Of a DNA stretch of 64,000 nucleotides, positions 1 to 9,869 are shown piece by piece (the first letter of the stretch is position 1; every line of letters begins with the position of its first letter). This stretch comes from Croceicoccus gelatinilyticus (lineage in GTDB: Bacteria; Pseudomonadota; Alphaproteobacteria; Sphingomonadales; Sphingomonadaceae), in NCBI RefSeq assembly GCF_018398395.1, contig NZ_JAHCBF010000005.1:62001-126000 (forward strand). Direction: 5' to 3'. The notes under the pieces were generated by a model, which did not search any database, was not told the DNA's origin, and was given only the letters and a program-made list of their open reading frames with translations. The position numbers and the translations under genes are program-made.

Positions 1-2139
1 CGCCGCTTCGTCCAGATCGGACGGCGGCATGTTGTGGCCCAGCAGGCGCAGCACATCGGCAGCGGCCTCGACCACGTTGGAGCCCGGACCATAAATGCCC
101 TGGACGCCCGCATCGCGCAGGAACTGGTAGTCGCTGGGCGGAATGACGCCGCCTGCGGTCACCTTGATGTCCGCACGTCCCGCTTCCTTCAGCAACTGGA
201 TCAGCTCGGGGATGAGCGTCTTGTGCCCAGCGGCCAGCGACGAAGCACCGATGAGGTCCACGCCGTTATCCAACGCCATGTCGCGCGTTTCGGCAGGGGT
301 CTGGAAGAGCGGGCCGGAGACCACCTCGAAACCCATGTCTGCAAAGGCCGAAGCGATGACGTTCGCACCGCGATCGTGGCCGTCCTGGCCCATCTTGGCG
401 ATCATCACCTTGGGCTTGCGACCAAGACGGCGGCTGACGGCATCGACGCCATCAACCACGGCCTGATAGCGATCGTCACCCGCATAGGCAGCGCCGTACA
501 CACCCTTCACCGGGCGCGGCATCGTGTCGTAGCGACCGAACGCGCTCTCCATCGCGTCCGAAATTTCGCCAAGGCTGGCGCGTTCGCGAGCTGCATCGAC
601 GGCAAGAGCAAGGAGATTGCCATTGCCCTTTGCGCCTTCGCGAAGCGCGGCAAGTGCAGCCTGGCATTTCGCCTCGTCGCGGTTGGCGCGCATCTTTTCG
701 AGCCGGGCAATCTGGGCCTGGCGGACAGCGGTGTTATCAATGTCCAGCGTCTCGATCGGGTCTTCGTCCTTGAGGCGGAACTTATTGACGCCGACGATGA
801 CGTCATCGCCCTTGTCGACGCGGGCCTGACGACCAGCGGCAGCTTCCTCGATCATCGCCTTGGGCCAACCGGCGGCGACCGCCTTGGCCATGCCGCCTTC
901 GTTCTCGACACGCTCGATGATCGACCATGCCTCATCGACCAGCGACTTGGTCAGCGCCTCGACGTAGTAGGAGCCGCCGAGCGGGTCGACCACGTTGGTC
1001 ATGCCCGTTTCTTCCTGGATCACGATCTGCGTATTGCGCGCGATGCGAGCCGAGAAGTCGGTGGGAAGCGCGATGGCTTCGTCGAGAGCATTGGTGTGCA
1101 GCGACTGCGTCCCGCCCAGCATCGCGGCCATTGCTTCGATCGTGGTGCGCATGACGTTGTTGTAGGGGTCCTGCTCGGTCAGCGAGACACCGCTCGTCTG
1201 GCAGTGCGTGCGCAGCATCTTCGAACGTTCGGATTGCGCGCCAAGCTGCGTCATCGCGCGATGCCACAGCGTACGGGCCGCGCGCAGCTTCGCGATTTCC
1301 ATGAAGAAGTTCATGCCGATGGCGAAGAAGAACGACAGGCGGCCAGCGAACTTGTCGATGTCGAGGCCGCTGGCCACGCCGTACTTCACGTATTCCATGC
1401 CGTCGGCGATGGTGAAGGCCAGTTCCTGCACCTGCGTCGCGCCGGCTTCCTGCATGTGGTAGCCGGAAATCGAAATGCTGTTGAATTTCGGCATGTTGTC
1501 CGCGGTATATGCGAAGATGTCCGAAATGATCCGCATGCTGGGTTCGGGCGGATAGATGTAGGTGTTGCGGACCATGAACTCCTTCAGGATGTCGTTCTGA
1601 ATGGTCCCGGTCAGCTGGTCGGGCGAAACGCCCTGTTCCTCTGCCGCGATGATGTAGAAGGCAAGGCACGGGATGACCGCGCCGTTCATCGTCATCGACA
1701 CGCTCATCTGGTCAAGTGGGATCTGGTCGAAGAGGATCTTCATGTCCTCGACGCTGTCGATCGCAACACCCGCCTTGCCGACGTCGCCAACAACGCGCGG
1801 GTGGTCGGAGTCGTACCCGCGGTGCGTCGCAAGGTCGAAGGCGACCGAGAGGCCCTTCTGGCCCGCGGCAAGATTGCGGCGATAGAAGGCGTTCGATTCC
1901 TCAGCCGTCGAGAAGCCCGCGTACTGACGGATCGTCCAGGGACGGCCCGCATACATCGATGCCTTCACGCCGCGCGTGAACGGCGCGAACCCGGGAAGGC
2001 CCGGATCCCAGCCTTCGACGTCTGCTTCGGTGTAGAGCGGCTTTACGTCGATGCCCTCCGGCGTGTGCCAGGTAAGGTCACGGCCCTTCACTTCCTTGTC
2101 GGCAAGGGCTTCCCAGTCTTTGACGGTCTTGTCGGTCAT
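1..2139 (-). CDS. scpA: Methylmalonyl-CoA mutase (3' end cut by window edge)
   Basis: Adenosylcobalamin-dependent enzyme that converts (R)-methylmalonyl-CoA to succinyl-CoA, the last step of propionyl-CoA assimilation. Translating the minus strand from ATG at 2139 gives 713 residues with no stop. The N-terminal part is the acyl-CoA-binding barrel ([20 protein letters not shown] and the [12 protein letters not shown] stretch), and a C-terminal B12-binding domain carries DGHDRG at about residues 586-591, with the cobalt-ligating histidine. Single-chain mutases are about 710-740 residues, so only a short tail is missing beyond base 1. It is the last gene seen of the pccB operon, 19 bp after the enoyl-CoA hydratase-like gene. 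Identification is firm. Confidence 0.95.
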   Translation of the reverse strand, partial: MTDKTVKDWEALADKEVKGRDLTWHTPEGIDVKPLYTEADVEGWDPGLPGFAPFTRGVKASMYAGRPWTIRQYAGFSTAEESNAFYRRNLAAGQKGLSVAFDLATHRGYDSDHPRVVGDVGKAGVAIDSVEDMKILFDQIPLDQMSVSMTMNGAVIPCLAFYIIAAEEQGVSPDQLTGTIQNDILKEFMVRNTYIYPPEPSMRIISDIFAYTADNMPKFNSISISGYHMQEAGATQVQELAFTIADGMEYVKYGVASGLDIDKFAGRLSFFFAIGMNFFMEIAKLRAARTLWHRAMTQLGAQSERSKMLRTHCQTSGVSLTEQDPYNNVMRTTIEAMAAMLGGTQSLHTNALDEAIALPTDFSARIARNTQIVIQEETGMTNVVDPLGGSYYVEALTKSLVDEAWSIIERVENEGGMAKAVAAGWPKAMIEEAAAGRQARVDKGDDVIVGVNKFRLKDEDPIETLDIDNTAVRQAQIARLEKMRANRDEAKCQAALAALREGAKGNGNLLALAVDAARERASLGEISDAMESAFGRYDTMPRPVKGVYGAAYAGDDRYQAVVDGVDAVSRRLGRKPKVMIAKMGQDGHDRGANVIASAFADMGFEVVSGPLFQTPAETRDMALDNGVDLIGASSLAAGHKTLIPELIQLLKEAGRADIKVTAGGVIPPSDYQFLRDAGVQGIYGPGSNVVEAAADVLRLLGHNMPPSDLDEAA

Positions 2140-2158
2140 GTCCGGTCCTTGGTGGGCC

Positions 2159-2938
2159 TCAGCGGCCCTTGAATTCTGGTGAACGTTTTTCAAGGAAGGC
2201 GGTCACCGCCTCCTTGCAATCGTCGGTGTTGCCTGCGCGGCCCTGCGCCATCATTTCAAGGTCCAGAGCCTCGGTATAGCTGGCGTTTTGCGCGGCTCGC
2301 ACGGTCTTGCGAATTTCGGCGTAAGAACGGGTCGGCCCATCGGCGAGAAGCTTTGCCAGTTCCAGCGCGCTCGCCATCAGGTCTTCATCGGGCACGACCT
2401 TGTAGATCATCCCCCAGTCCAGCGCCTGTTGCGCCGGAATGCGTTCCGCCAGCATCAGGGCCTGCATCGCACGTGCCTGCCCGACAAGGCGCGGCATCAG
2501 CCAGCTTGCCCCGGCATCGAGCGCAAGCCCGACTTTCGGAAACGCGAAGAAGAAGAAGGCATTTTCGCCCGCGATCGTGAAATCGGCGCTGAGCGCGAGC
2601 GGCGCGCCTGCACCAGCGGCCGCTCCGTTGACCGCGCTGATCACCGGCATGTCGAGTTCGGCAATGCGGCGCAGCATCGGGTTTACAGAATCGCGCAGCC
2701 CTTCCTCGACCAGTTCGCCGAAGCTTTTGTCGCTGCTGCCAAGACTCAGGTCGCCGCCCGAACAGAAGCCCTTGCCCGCGCCTGCGATAATCAGCGCCCG
2801 GGCATCACCGATACCGTCCAGCGCCGCGTTCATGTCGTCAGCCATGTCCCAGGACAGCGCGTTGCGCGTCGCCGGATCGTCCAGCGTCAGGATCGCGACG
2901 TTGCCGTCGTGTTCAAGCCGTGCCTTACCCGTAGCCAT
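2159..2938 (-). CDS. Enoyl-CoA hydratase/isomerase family protein
   Basis: A 259-residue crotonase-fold protein, the usual size for the family. The oxyanion-hole segment [11 protein letters not shown] is near residue 60 and a second one, [16 protein letters not shown], near residue 105. The exact substrate cannot be read from sequence; the place between epimerase and mutase suggests an acyl-CoA intermediate feeding propionyl-CoA metabolism. Its ATG overlaps the stop of the epimerase gene by 4 bp (ATGA), which implies translational coupling. It could also be a branched-chain or fatty-acid beta-oxidation hydratase carried in the operon. Confidence 0.85.
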   Translation of the reverse strand: MATGKARLEHDGNVAILTLDDPATRNALSWDMADDMNAALDGIGDARALIIAGAGKGFCSGGDLSLGSSDKSFGELVEEGLRDSVNPMLRRIAELDMPVISAVNGAAAGAGAPLALSADFTIAGENAFFFFAFPKVGLALDAGASWLMPRLVGQARAMQALMLAERIPAQQALDWGMIYKVVPDEDLMASALELAKLLADGPTRSYAEIRKTVRAAQNASYTEALDLEMMAQGRAGNTDDCKEAVTAFLEKRSPEFKGR

Positions 2939-3381
2939 CAGTGCGCCGCCCCTTCCTTGGGCGTCTCCATGATCTCGGTCAGCATGCCCATCATATCCTT
3001 GGGATGGACGAAGAAGATCGGCGTGCCGTGGGCCCCGATACGCGTCGGGCCAAGGATACGCTTGCCCACGCCTTCGAAGTACTCACGCGCCGCAGCGATG
3101 TCGGGGACTTCGAAACAAACGTGATGCTGCCCACCCAGCGGGTTCTTCGCGATGAAGCCCGCGACAGGCGAATTCTCGTCCAGCGGCGATAGAAGCTCGA
3201 CCTGCGTGCCTTCGGTGCCGTCATGGCCCGGCGTGTTCACGAAGCAGACCTTGACGCCCTGTTCCGGCAGATCGAACGGTTCGGTGATCACTTCTGCCCC
3301 CATGACGTCGCGATAGTGGGCAATGGCGGTATCCATGTCGGGCACGGCGTACCCGAGGTGGTTCATTCGTCCCAGTTTCAT
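2938..3381 (-). CDS. mce: Methylmalonyl-CoA epimerase
   Basis: A 147-residue vicinal-oxygen-chelate protein that interconverts (S)- and (R)-methylmalonyl-CoA, linking propionyl-CoA carboxylase to the mutase. The paired beta-alpha-beta modules begin at NHLGYAVPDM and QHHVCFEVPDI, and the expected metal ligands are present (His8, Gln60, His87, Glu136 by my count). Length matches the family. It overlaps both neighbours by 4 bp, so it lies inside one transcription unit with the OsmC-like gene upstream and the hydratase-like gene downstream. Confidence 0.92.
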   Translation of the reverse strand: MKLGRMNHLGYAVPDMDTAIAHYRDVMGAEVITEPFDLPEQGVKVCFVNTPGHDGTEGTQVELLSPLDENSPVAGFIAKNPLGGQHHVCFEVPDIAAAREYFEGVGKRILGPTRIGAHGTPIFFVHPKDMMGMLTEIMETPKEGAAH

Positions 3382-3857
3382 TCAGCCTCTCCGAATACCG
3401 GCTCGATCGTCATCTCGCTTTTTAGCGAGTTCGCGATGATGCAGGACTTGTGCGCCCTGTGATGAAGTTGGTCCAGTTCCTCGGCGGTCGGGACCTTGTC
3501 GCCCACGAATGTAGCACATGGGCGCATGACGATGGTGGAAACCCACGGATCGCCATCCTCGTTCTTCTCGACGTGACCGACGGGGTTATCCTCATAGGCG
3601 TCGATCGAAAAACCCGCCTTTGCCGCATAGGCAAGGAAGTAGAGCATGTGGCAGCTCGCGGCAGAGGCTAGCAGGGCTTCCTCCGGATCGACCGCACTTT
3701 CATCGATCAATGCGGGCGGAAGATAACCGGGCGCGGCGCACCCGGGCACGACCGCACCGCCATCGAAATGCCACTCATGACGGCGGTTGTAGCGGTTGGT
3801 CGTAAAAACCTCGCCCTCGCCGATTTCCCAGCGGACGGTTGCCTTGTATTCACCCAT
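3378..3857 (-). CDS. OsmC family protein
   Basis: A 159-residue OsmC/Ohr-fold protein starting MGEYKATVRWEIG at the ATG 10 bp downstream of the pccB stop. The longer open frame upstream of this ATG is only pccB read in another frame. Typical OsmC features are the central LLASAASCHMLYFLAYA helix with its redox cysteine and the second conserved cysteine in HRAHKSCIIANS near the C-terminus. Family members reduce organic hydroperoxides using these two cysteines. Its place between pccB and mce is unusual for a peroxidase and may hint at protection of the operon enzymes or a thioester-related role; that is inference. Confidence 0.88.
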   Translation of the reverse strand: MGEYKATVRWEIGEGEVFTTNRYNRRHEWHFDGGAVVPGCAAPGYLPPALIDESAVDPEEALLASAASCHMLYFLAYAAKAGFSIDAYEDNPVGHVEKNEDGDPWVSTIVMRPCATFVGDKVPTAEELDQLHHRAHKSCIIANSLKSEMTIEPVFGEAE

Positions 3858-3867
3858 GGCGGTGTCC

Positions 3868-5400
3868 TCAGAGCGGGATGTTGTCGTGCTTCTTCCACGG
3901 GTTCGCCAGCTCCTTGTTGCGGAGCTTGCGCAGGCCCAGCGCGATGCGCTTGCGAGTGGAGTGCGGCATGATGACCTCGTCGATGAAGCCCTTGCTTGCC
4001 GCGACGAACGGATTGGCAAAGCGGTCTTCGTATTCCTTGGTCTTTTCCGCGATCTTTTCCGGATTGTCGCGATCCTGGCGGAAGATGATCTCCACCGCAC
4101 CCTTCGCACCCATCACGGCGATCTCGGCGGTCGGCCATGCGTAGTTGAGATCGCCGCGAAGATGCTTCGACGCCATGACGTCATAGGCACCGCCATATGC
4201 CTTGCGGGTGATGACGGTGATCTTCGGAACGGTCGCCTCGGCATAAGCGAAGAGCAGCTTCGCGCCGTGCTTGATGATGCCGTTATGCTCTTGCGCGGTG
4301 CCCGGCAGGAAGCCCGGCACGTCGACCAGCGTGACAATCGGAATGTTGAAGGCATCGCAGAAACGCACGAAGCGCGCGGCCTTCTTGGAACTATCGATGT
4401 CGAGCACGCCGGCCAGCACCATCGGCTGGTTCGCGACGACGCCGACAGTGCGCCCTTCGACACGGCCGAAACCGCAGATGATGTTCGCGGCGTGCTTGGG
4501 CTGAATCTCGAAGAACTCACCCTCGTCCACCGTCTTACGAATGACTTCGTGCATGTCGTAAGGCTGGTTGGCCGAAGCCGGGATAATCGTGTCGAGGCTT
4601 TCTTCAAGGCGGTCCCACGGATCGTTCGTCGGACGCTCAGGCACGTCTTCGCGGTTCGAGGCGGGCAGGAAGTCCATGAAATCGCGTGCCTGAAGCAAGG
4701 CGACGATGTCGTTTTCGCAGGCAAGATCGGCAACGCCGGACTTCACGGTGTGCGTCGATGCACCGCCGAGTTCTTCCTGCGTTACGACCTCATTCGTCAC
4801 GGTCTTCACGACCTCGGGGCCCGTCACGAACATGTATGAGCTGTCTTCGACCATGAAGATGAAGTCGGTCATCGAGGGGGAATAGACCGCGCCGCCAGCG
4901 CAAGGCCCCATGATGAGCGAAAGCTGCGGGATCACGCCCGAGGCCATCACGTTGCGCTGGAACACTTCGGCATAACCGCCGAGCGAGGCCACGCCTTCCT
5001 GAATGCGGGCACCGCCCGAATCGTTGAGACCGATGACCGGTGCGCCGACTTTCATCGCGGCGTCCATCACCTTGCAGATCTTTTCCGCGTGACGTTCCGA
5101 CAGCGAACCGCCGAACACGGTGAAGTCCTGACTGAAGACATAGACGAGCCGGCCGTTGATCGTGCCGGAACCCGTAACGACGCCGTCACCCGGAATATGC
5201 TGTTCCGCCATGCCGAAATCGACACAGTTGTGTTCGACGTACATGTCGATTTCTTCGAAGCTGTCTTCGTCCAGCAGCACTTCGAGGCGTTCGCGCGCGG
5301 TCAGGCGACCCTTGGCGTGCTGGGCATCGATGCGCTTTTGACCGCCGCCCAGCTTGGCTGCGGCGCGGCGACGTTCGACTTCGGCGATATTGGCGGACAT
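3868..5400 (-). CDS. pccB: Propionyl-CoA carboxylase beta chain
   Basis: A 510-residue carboxyltransferase subunit that transfers CO2 from biotin to propionyl-CoA to give (S)-methylmalonyl-CoA. Length and motifs fit: [17 protein letters not shown] in the N-terminal crotonase-like half, a glycine-rich [15 protein letters not shown] acyl-CoA site, and [13 protein letters not shown] in the C-terminal half. The biotin-carrying alpha subunit is not in this window. It is the first gene of the minus-strand operon and is divergent from a ScfR-type regulator across 147 bp holding operator-like palindromes. Confidence 0.95.
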   Translation of the reverse strand: MSANIAEVERRRAAAKLGGGQKRIDAQHAKGRLTARERLEVLLDEDSFEEIDMYVEHNCVDFGMAEQHIPGDGVVTGSGTINGRLVYVFSQDFTVFGGSLSERHAEKICKVMDAAMKVGAPVIGLNDSGGARIQEGVASLGGYAEVFQRNVMASGVIPQLSLIMGPCAGGAVYSPSMTDFIFMVEDSSYMFVTGPEVVKTVTNEVVTQEELGGASTHTVKSGVADLACENDIVALLQARDFMDFLPASNREDVPERPTNDPWDRLEESLDTIIPASANQPYDMHEVIRKTVDEGEFFEIQPKHAANIICGFGRVEGRTVGVVANQPMVLAGVLDIDSSKKAARFVRFCDAFNIPIVTLVDVPGFLPGTAQEHNGIIKHGAKLLFAYAEATVPKITVITRKAYGGAYDVMASKHLRGDLNYAWPTAEIAVMGAKGAVEIIFRQDRDNPEKIAEKTKEYEDRFANPFVAASKGFIDEVIMPHSTRKRIALGLRKLRNKELANPWKKHDNIPL

Positions 5401-5480
5401 CCGGTCGGCTCCCTTCGGGCCGCGAGTGCGGCCTAACGTGACGAACTGCGCCTATCCTGTCCTTGGGCGGGCAAGTCCAA

Positions 5481-5526
5481 TGCAAATTTGCAAAATCAGG
5501 TGAAGAGGTTTTGCAAAACTTCGCAA
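5481..5526. promoter_or_regulatory. Putative ScfR/PccR operator between pccB and its regulator
   Basis: Two perfect palindromes lie in the divergent promoter region: TGCAAATTTGCA at 5481-5492 and TTTTGCAAAA at 5509-5518. Each contains the core TTTGCAAA (5487-5494 and 5510-5517), and a weaker TTCGCAAG half follows at 5520-5527. The Rhodobacter sphaeroides regulator PccR is known to bind paired TTTGCAAA elements upstream of pccB. The two cores here are 23 bp apart, centre to centre, so the arrangement differs from the tight tandem described there. That these are operators is inference from motif and place. Confidence 0.7.
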
Positions 5527-5547
5527 GACCGTTAAGGCGTTCTGGTC

Positions 5548-6951
5548 ATGAGCAAACCACATCGCATCTTCGCTGGCCAGTCCGTACGTGCCCTGCGCGA
5601 ACGTCACGGCATGAAGCAGGCGGAGATGGCGAAAGCGCTGTCGATCTCGGTTTCCTATCTTTCGCAGATCGAAAACGACGATCGCCCGCTGACTGCACCG
5701 ATCCTTGCAACGCTCACCCGCCGCTTTGGCATGGAGCGCGACGAGATTGGCGGGGAAAGCTCCGACGCGCGCGCCGAAGCGCTGCTGCAGGCGGCATCCG
5801 ACCCGATCTTCACCGAACCGCTGGACGAAGCGCTGGCCACCCGCGCAGTGCGCCAGTTGCCGCATCTGGCCGAACGGTTCGTCTCGCTTCACCGCGCCTA
5901 TCGCGATGCAGGGGAGCGGTTGCAGATCCTTGATGAAGCGCTTGGCGCGGGCACCGACAGCGCGGCGCGCCTGCCGTGGGAGGAGGTGCGCGACTGGTTC
6001 CACGACGCCGGAAATTACATCGACACCCTGGACCGCGCCGCCCAGCAGCTTGCAGCACGGCTGTCTGGCGATGCTCCCTCACCCGGCACTTACGCCTTGG
6101 AGCGGTTCGGTCAAAACGCGCTGGGTCTCGGCGTGGTCGAGGGCGACGGCAGCGCGCTTCGCAAGCTGGAGGAAGGCCGCATCGTCCTCGACAGCGCACA
6201 GCCGCCAGAAACGCGCCGCTTTCAGCTGGCGCACCAGATCGTCGCAATTGCGCTGGAGAGCGAGATCGGAAGCGTCGTCGATGCATCGGGGCTAGCCACG
6301 CAAGCGGCTCGGCAGCTTCTCGCTGTGGGCCTTGCGAACTACACGGCAGGCGCACTGCTCATGCCTTATACCGCCTTTCGCGAAGCAGCGCTGGAAGAAC
6401 GGCACGACATCGACCGCTTGACCCGCCGCTTCTCGGTCAGCTTCGAACAGGCCTGTCACCGCCTCTCAACGCTGCAACGCCCGGACGAGCGCGGCATTCC
6501 GTTCTTCTTCTGCCGCGTCGACATGGCGGGCAACATAACCAAGCGGCACTCTGCCACACGCCTGCAATTCGCCCGGTTCGGCGGGGCCTGCCCTTTGTGG
6601 ATCGTGCACGAGGCCGTCGCCATTCCCGACCGCATCCTGACCCAGTTGGCCGAAATGCCGGACGGTGTTCGCTATGTCTCGATGGCAAAAGGCCTCGTGA
6701 AACCGTCAGGCAGTTTCGCGCGACCGCCGCGCCGTTACGCCGTGGCGCTGGGGTGCGAGGCGGAACATGCGGAAAGCTTTATCTATGCGGACGGGCTGGA
6801 CCTTGCCGCACGTTCGGCCGCGACACCGATCGGCACCAGTTGCCGCATATGCCCGCGCGAAAACTGCGACCAGCGCGCATTCCCGCCCGGCGACCGCACG
6901 ATCGTGGTCGACCGGAACGAGCGCGGGGTCGTCCCTTACTCTATCGGTTGA
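5548..6951 (+). CDS. Short-chain fatty acyl-CoA regulator (ScfR/PccR type)
   Basis: A 467-residue transcription factor. Residues about 12-61 form an XRE-type helix-turn-helix (MKQAEMAKALSISVSYLSQI). A long middle region resembles the IrrE/ImmA-like peptidase family (LAHQIVAIALESEI), and the C-terminal part ends with a cysteine cluster, CRICPRENCDQ, characteristic of this family (RamB, MccR, PccR). Members sense acetyl- or propionyl-CoA-type ligands and control assimilation genes. Placed head-to-head with pccB, so it most likely activates the propionate operon and perhaps itself through the 5481-5526 sites. Confidence 0.88.
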   Translation: MSKPHRIFAGQSVRALRERHGMKQAEMAKALSISVSYLSQIENDDRPLTAPILATLTRRFGMERDEIGGESSDARAEALLQAASDPIFTEPLDEALATRAVRQLPHLAERFVSLHRAYRDAGERLQILDEALGAGTDSAARLPWEEVRDWFHDAGNYIDTLDRAAQQLAARLSGDAPSPGTYALERFGQNALGLGVVEGDGSALRKLEEGRIVLDSAQPPETRRFQLAHQIVAIALESEIGSVVDASGLATQAARQLLAVGLANYTAGALLMPYTAFREAALEERHDIDRLTRRFSVSFEQACHRLSTLQRPDERGIPFFFCRVDMAGNITKRHSATRLQFARFGGACPLWIVHEAVAIPDRILTQLAEMPDGVRYVSMAKGLVKPSGSFARPPRRYAVALGCEAEHAESFIYADGLDLAARSAATPIGTSCRICPRENCDQRAFPPGDRTIVVDRNERGVVPYSIG

Positions 6952-6957
6952 GGTGGC

Positions 6958-7263
6958 TCAGGCCGCGCCGAAGATACCGACGGCAGCTTCGGCCCAGATC
7001 AGCATCACGGTAAGTAGCAAGATTCCGATTCCGGCAATCCGAAACGTTTGCGCATTGATCCGGCGCATGATCCATTCGACGCCAAGGCCAAGCCCGCCCA
7101 AAAGCACGGCGGCGAACAGGAAGTCGCCGGGGCCCCAGTTCACTTCGGGGCTGAACTGCATGGCAATTGCCGGTAGCAATAGCAGCGCGCCAATGACGCT
7201 CCACATCAAGGTGCGGGGAAGTCCGTGCAGGGGATCGCTTCGCTGTCCGGCGAAAGAGTTCAT
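6958..7263 (-). CDS. Small integral membrane protein, unknown function
   Basis: A 101-residue protein with three likely membrane segments: TLMWSVIGALLLLPAIAM, FLFAAVLLGGLGLGVEWI and IAGIGILLLTVMLIWAEAA. It starts MNSFAGQRSDPLHGLPR and has no recognisable catalytic motif. It ends 6 bp from the stop of the convergent ScfR gene. The pattern of one helix, a short Asn-Trp-Gly-Pro-Gly turn and two more helices is common among small alphaproteobacterial inner-membrane proteins of unknown role. Coding status is supported by composition and by the absence of any better frame. Confidence 0.7.
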   Translation of the reverse strand: MNSFAGQRSDPLHGLPRTLMWSVIGALLLLPAIAMQFSPEVNWGPGDFLFAAVLLGGLGLGVEWIMRRINAQTFRIAGIGILLLTVMLIWAEAAVGIFGAA

Positions 7264-7334
7264 GTGGGGGCACTCCTCTTGAACCGGATCATCGTACCAC
7301 GCCGCGCGAGAGGCAACCCCTTTTTGGCAAAGGC

Positions 7335-8351
7335 TTAGGTAACGACCGCCTCAAGGATCGCAATCGTACCGGCGTCAGCATCTATTTCGACTTCCACGCC
7401 CAAGGGAATGCTGAGCTGGTCACGGATATGGCCGATATTGGCACCAAGGAATGCCGGAATGCCCAGCGGCTCGACCCACTGTCGCACGACGTCAGGCACC
7501 GTAAATCCGGCGTAGTCCGGCTCGTCAGTTGCGCAGCGCGTGCACTGGCCGAATACGACACCGGACAGCTTGCCCAGCATGCCCGAGAGCGAGAGCTGGC
7601 TCAGCATCCTGTCGATGCGGTACTCGGCCTCTCCGATATCCTCCAGAAACAGGATCGCCCCATCGAAGACAGGCAGCCATGGCGTTCCGACAAGCGCCGT
7701 CAACACGGTCAGGTTGCCGCCCAGCATTTTGCCGCGCGCCTTGCCGCCGGTGATCGTCTCAAACGGGATCGGCAAATCCGCCCTCGCCCCGCCAAGGATC
7801 GGGGCAGACCCGGCAAAGGCCAGCCACCAGAAACTTTCCCAGCTTTGCCTTAGCCAACTGCTCGCCATGTTTGGCGCGCTGATCGTCGGGTATCCGGCCT
7901 TCGCGGCGAACGCCATATGAAGTCCGGTCACGTCGCTGAAGCCGACCAGAAGCTTTGGATTACGCCGGATCAGGTCCCAATCCAGCAGCGAAAGGATGCG
8001 CGCCGAACCCCAGCCCCCACGAACCGCAAAGACAGCGCGAATTTCGTCGTCCGCGAACATCGCGTTGATATCGGAGGCACGCTGCTCGTCCGTCCCGGCA
8101 AGATAGCCGAACCGCTCACCAACGTGATCCCCAATGCGCGGGACGAGCCCCATGCCTTCCACGGTATGACGGACCCGCGCCAGTGCATCGGGACCGGATG
8201 TATAACCCGCCGGTTCGACAAGACCGACAACATCCCCTTCGCGAAGCCTTGGCGGCTTGCGGACCGGTTTGCGGGCAGCGACCGGCGCGGGAGAGAGCGC
8301 CAGTCCCGTGGCCGCGCCCAATCCTGCCAGTGCCGCCCGCCGTGTCGTCAA
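7335..8351 (-). CDS. ldcA: LD-carboxypeptidase, S66 family, Tat-exported
   Basis: A 338-residue serine peptidase that removes the terminal D-Ala from the peptidoglycan tetrapeptide during murein recycling. The N-terminus MTTRRAALAGLGAATGLALS looks like a twin-arginine signal, so this copy is probably periplasmic, unlike cytoplasmic E. coli LdcA. The nucleophile motif VRGGWGSARIL and the GFSDVTGLH element are present. The start appears to be TTG at 8351, overlapping the stop of gor by 4 bp (TTGA); no in-frame ATG lies nearby. Confidence 0.88.
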   Translation of the reverse strand: MTTRRAALAGLGAATGLALSPAPVAARKPVRKPPRLREGDVVGLVEPAGYTSGPDALARVRHTVEGMGLVPRIGDHVGERFGYLAGTDEQRASDINAMFADDEIRAVFAVRGGWGSARILSLLDWDLIRRNPKLLVGFSDVTGLHMAFAAKAGYPTISAPNMASSWLRQSWESFWWLAFAGSAPILGGARADLPIPFETITGGKARGKMLGGNLTVLTALVGTPWLPVFDGAILFLEDIGEAEYRIDRMLSQLSLSGMLGKLSGVVFGQCTRCATDEPDYAGFTVPDVVRQWVEPLGIPAFLGANIGHIRDQLSIPLGVEVEIDADAGTIAILEAVVT

Positions 8352-9694
8352 CGCATTAACACCAGTTCCTCGGCCATGCTGGGATGCAGGGCCACGGTGT
8401 TGTCGAAATCCTGCTTGGTCAGACCGGCCTTCACCGCGATGGCAGCGGCCTGCAGGATTTCAGGGGCTTCGGGCCCGATCATGTGCAGGCCCAGCACCTT
8501 CTCGGTCGGGACTTCGACGATCAACTTGTAAAGCCCCCGCTCCTGCCGCCGCGCGAAGATGTTTTTCATCGCCCGGAAATCGGAGGAATAGACCTTGATA
8601 TTGCCATAAGTATTGCGGGCCTCACCCTCGGTCATCCCCACGCTGGCGAGCGGCGGCTGAGAGAATACGGCACTCGGCACGCAGTCGTAATCCACTGTCG
8701 TCGGCTTGTCGCCAAACACGGTATCGGCAAATGCCTGTCCCTCGCGAATGGCGATCGGGGTCAACTGGATGCGATCGGTTACGTCGCCGACCGCGTAGAT
8801 GCTGTCGCAACTCGTCTTCGAAAATTCGTCGACCGGGATTTCGCCCTTCTCGCCCAGCTCGATCCCGGCGTTCTCCAGACCCAGCCCGTCGGTCTTGGGG
8901 CGGCGCCCCGTCGCGACGAGTACCTGGTCGGCAACGAGGACATCCTGCCCCTCCAGATGAACGTCGAAGGCGCCATCGTCGCGCTTCTCGACTTTCTGGA
9001 ACGGGCAATGGAACTTGTACTCGATCCCGCGGCTCATCGTGATCTGCAAAAGGCGGTCGCGAAGGCTCTCGTCATAACCACGCAGAATGACCGCCGAACG
9101 GTTCACGACCGTCACGTGGCAGCCCAGCGCGTTAAGGATTCCGGCGAATTCGAGCGCGATGTAACCTGCACCGGCGATCACCACCCGCTTGGGCAGTTCG
9201 TCGAGGTGAAAGACCTCGTTCGAAGTGATGCAGTGCTCTGAACCTTCGAACTCGGGAACGAAGGGCCAGCCGCCGACCGCGACCAGTATGTATTTTGCGC
9301 TGATTTCCCGGCCCGATGCCAGCTTCACGGTATTGCTGCCGTTAACCACGGCACGCTCCATGATCCGCTCTACACCGTGGCTTTCGAGTGTTTTTTCGTA
9401 AAGACTGTTCAACCTGTCGACGTCGCCCAGCACGTGATCACGCAGGCGATTCCAGTCAAATTTCGGATTTTCGAACGACCATCCGTAATTTTCTGCATCT
9501 TCGAGGTCTTCTGCAAAGTGGCTGCCATAGACGAGCAGCTTCTTCGGGACACAGCCGCGAATGACGCAGGTTCCCCCGATCCTGTACTCTTCCGCGATGG
9601 CGACCTTTGCACCGTGCGAGGCCGCGACACGGGCCGCGCGAACGCCTCCGGAGCCTGCACCAATTACGAAAAGGTCGTAGTCAAAGTCTGCCAT
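8348..9694 (-). CDS. gor: Glutathione-disulfide reductase
   Basis: A 448-residue flavoprotein that uses NADPH to keep glutathione reduced. It has the FAD-binding FVIGAGSGGVRAARVAA, the redox disulfide in GGTCVIRGCVPKK, the NADPH-binding VIAGAGYIALEFAGIL, and the C-terminal catalytic His/Glu in HPSMAEE. I chose ATG at 9694 over an upstream ATG at 9724 because GGAG lies five bases before it and the family starts at this point. It is translationally coupled to the LD-carboxypeptidase gene downstream. Confidence 0.95.
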   Translation of the reverse strand: MADFDYDLFVIGAGSGGVRAARVAASHGAKVAIAEEYRIGGTCVIRGCVPKKLLVYGSHFAEDLEDAENYGWSFENPKFDWNRLRDHVLGDVDRLNSLYEKTLESHGVERIMERAVVNGSNTVKLASGREISAKYILVAVGGWPFVPEFEGSEHCITSNEVFHLDELPKRVVIAGAGYIALEFAGILNALGCHVTVVNRSAVILRGYDESLRDRLLQITMSRGIEYKFHCPFQKVEKRDDGAFDVHLEGQDVLVADQVLVATGRRPKTDGLGLENAGIELGEKGEIPVDEFSKTSCDSIYAVGDVTDRIQLTPIAIREGQAFADTVFGDKPTTVDYDCVPSAVFSQPPLASVGMTEGEARNTYGNIKVYSSDFRAMKNIFARRQERGLYKLIVEVPTEKVLGLHMIGPEAPEILQAAAIAVKAGLTKQDFDNTVALHPSMAEELVLMR

Positions 9695-9869
9695 GAGGTC
9701 TCCTGGTCCGAACCGGCCACACACATAGGAACGCTGTGCCGGATCGCAAATGCCTTAACGCGCGAAGGGCTTCGTATGACAGCCAGCGTCATTACCTTGC
9801 GCATTTTACGTAGACCGCCCTTTCAGTTTTCGAAGTTCGTTTTTCACGGGTCGCCTTCATTCTGGAACC

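Noticed and set aside
34-2172. Plus-strand open frame of 712 codons
   Set aside because: It is the antisense of the methylmalonyl-CoA mutase gene; the translation is Arg/His/Val-rich with no known motif, while the minus strand gives a clear mutase.
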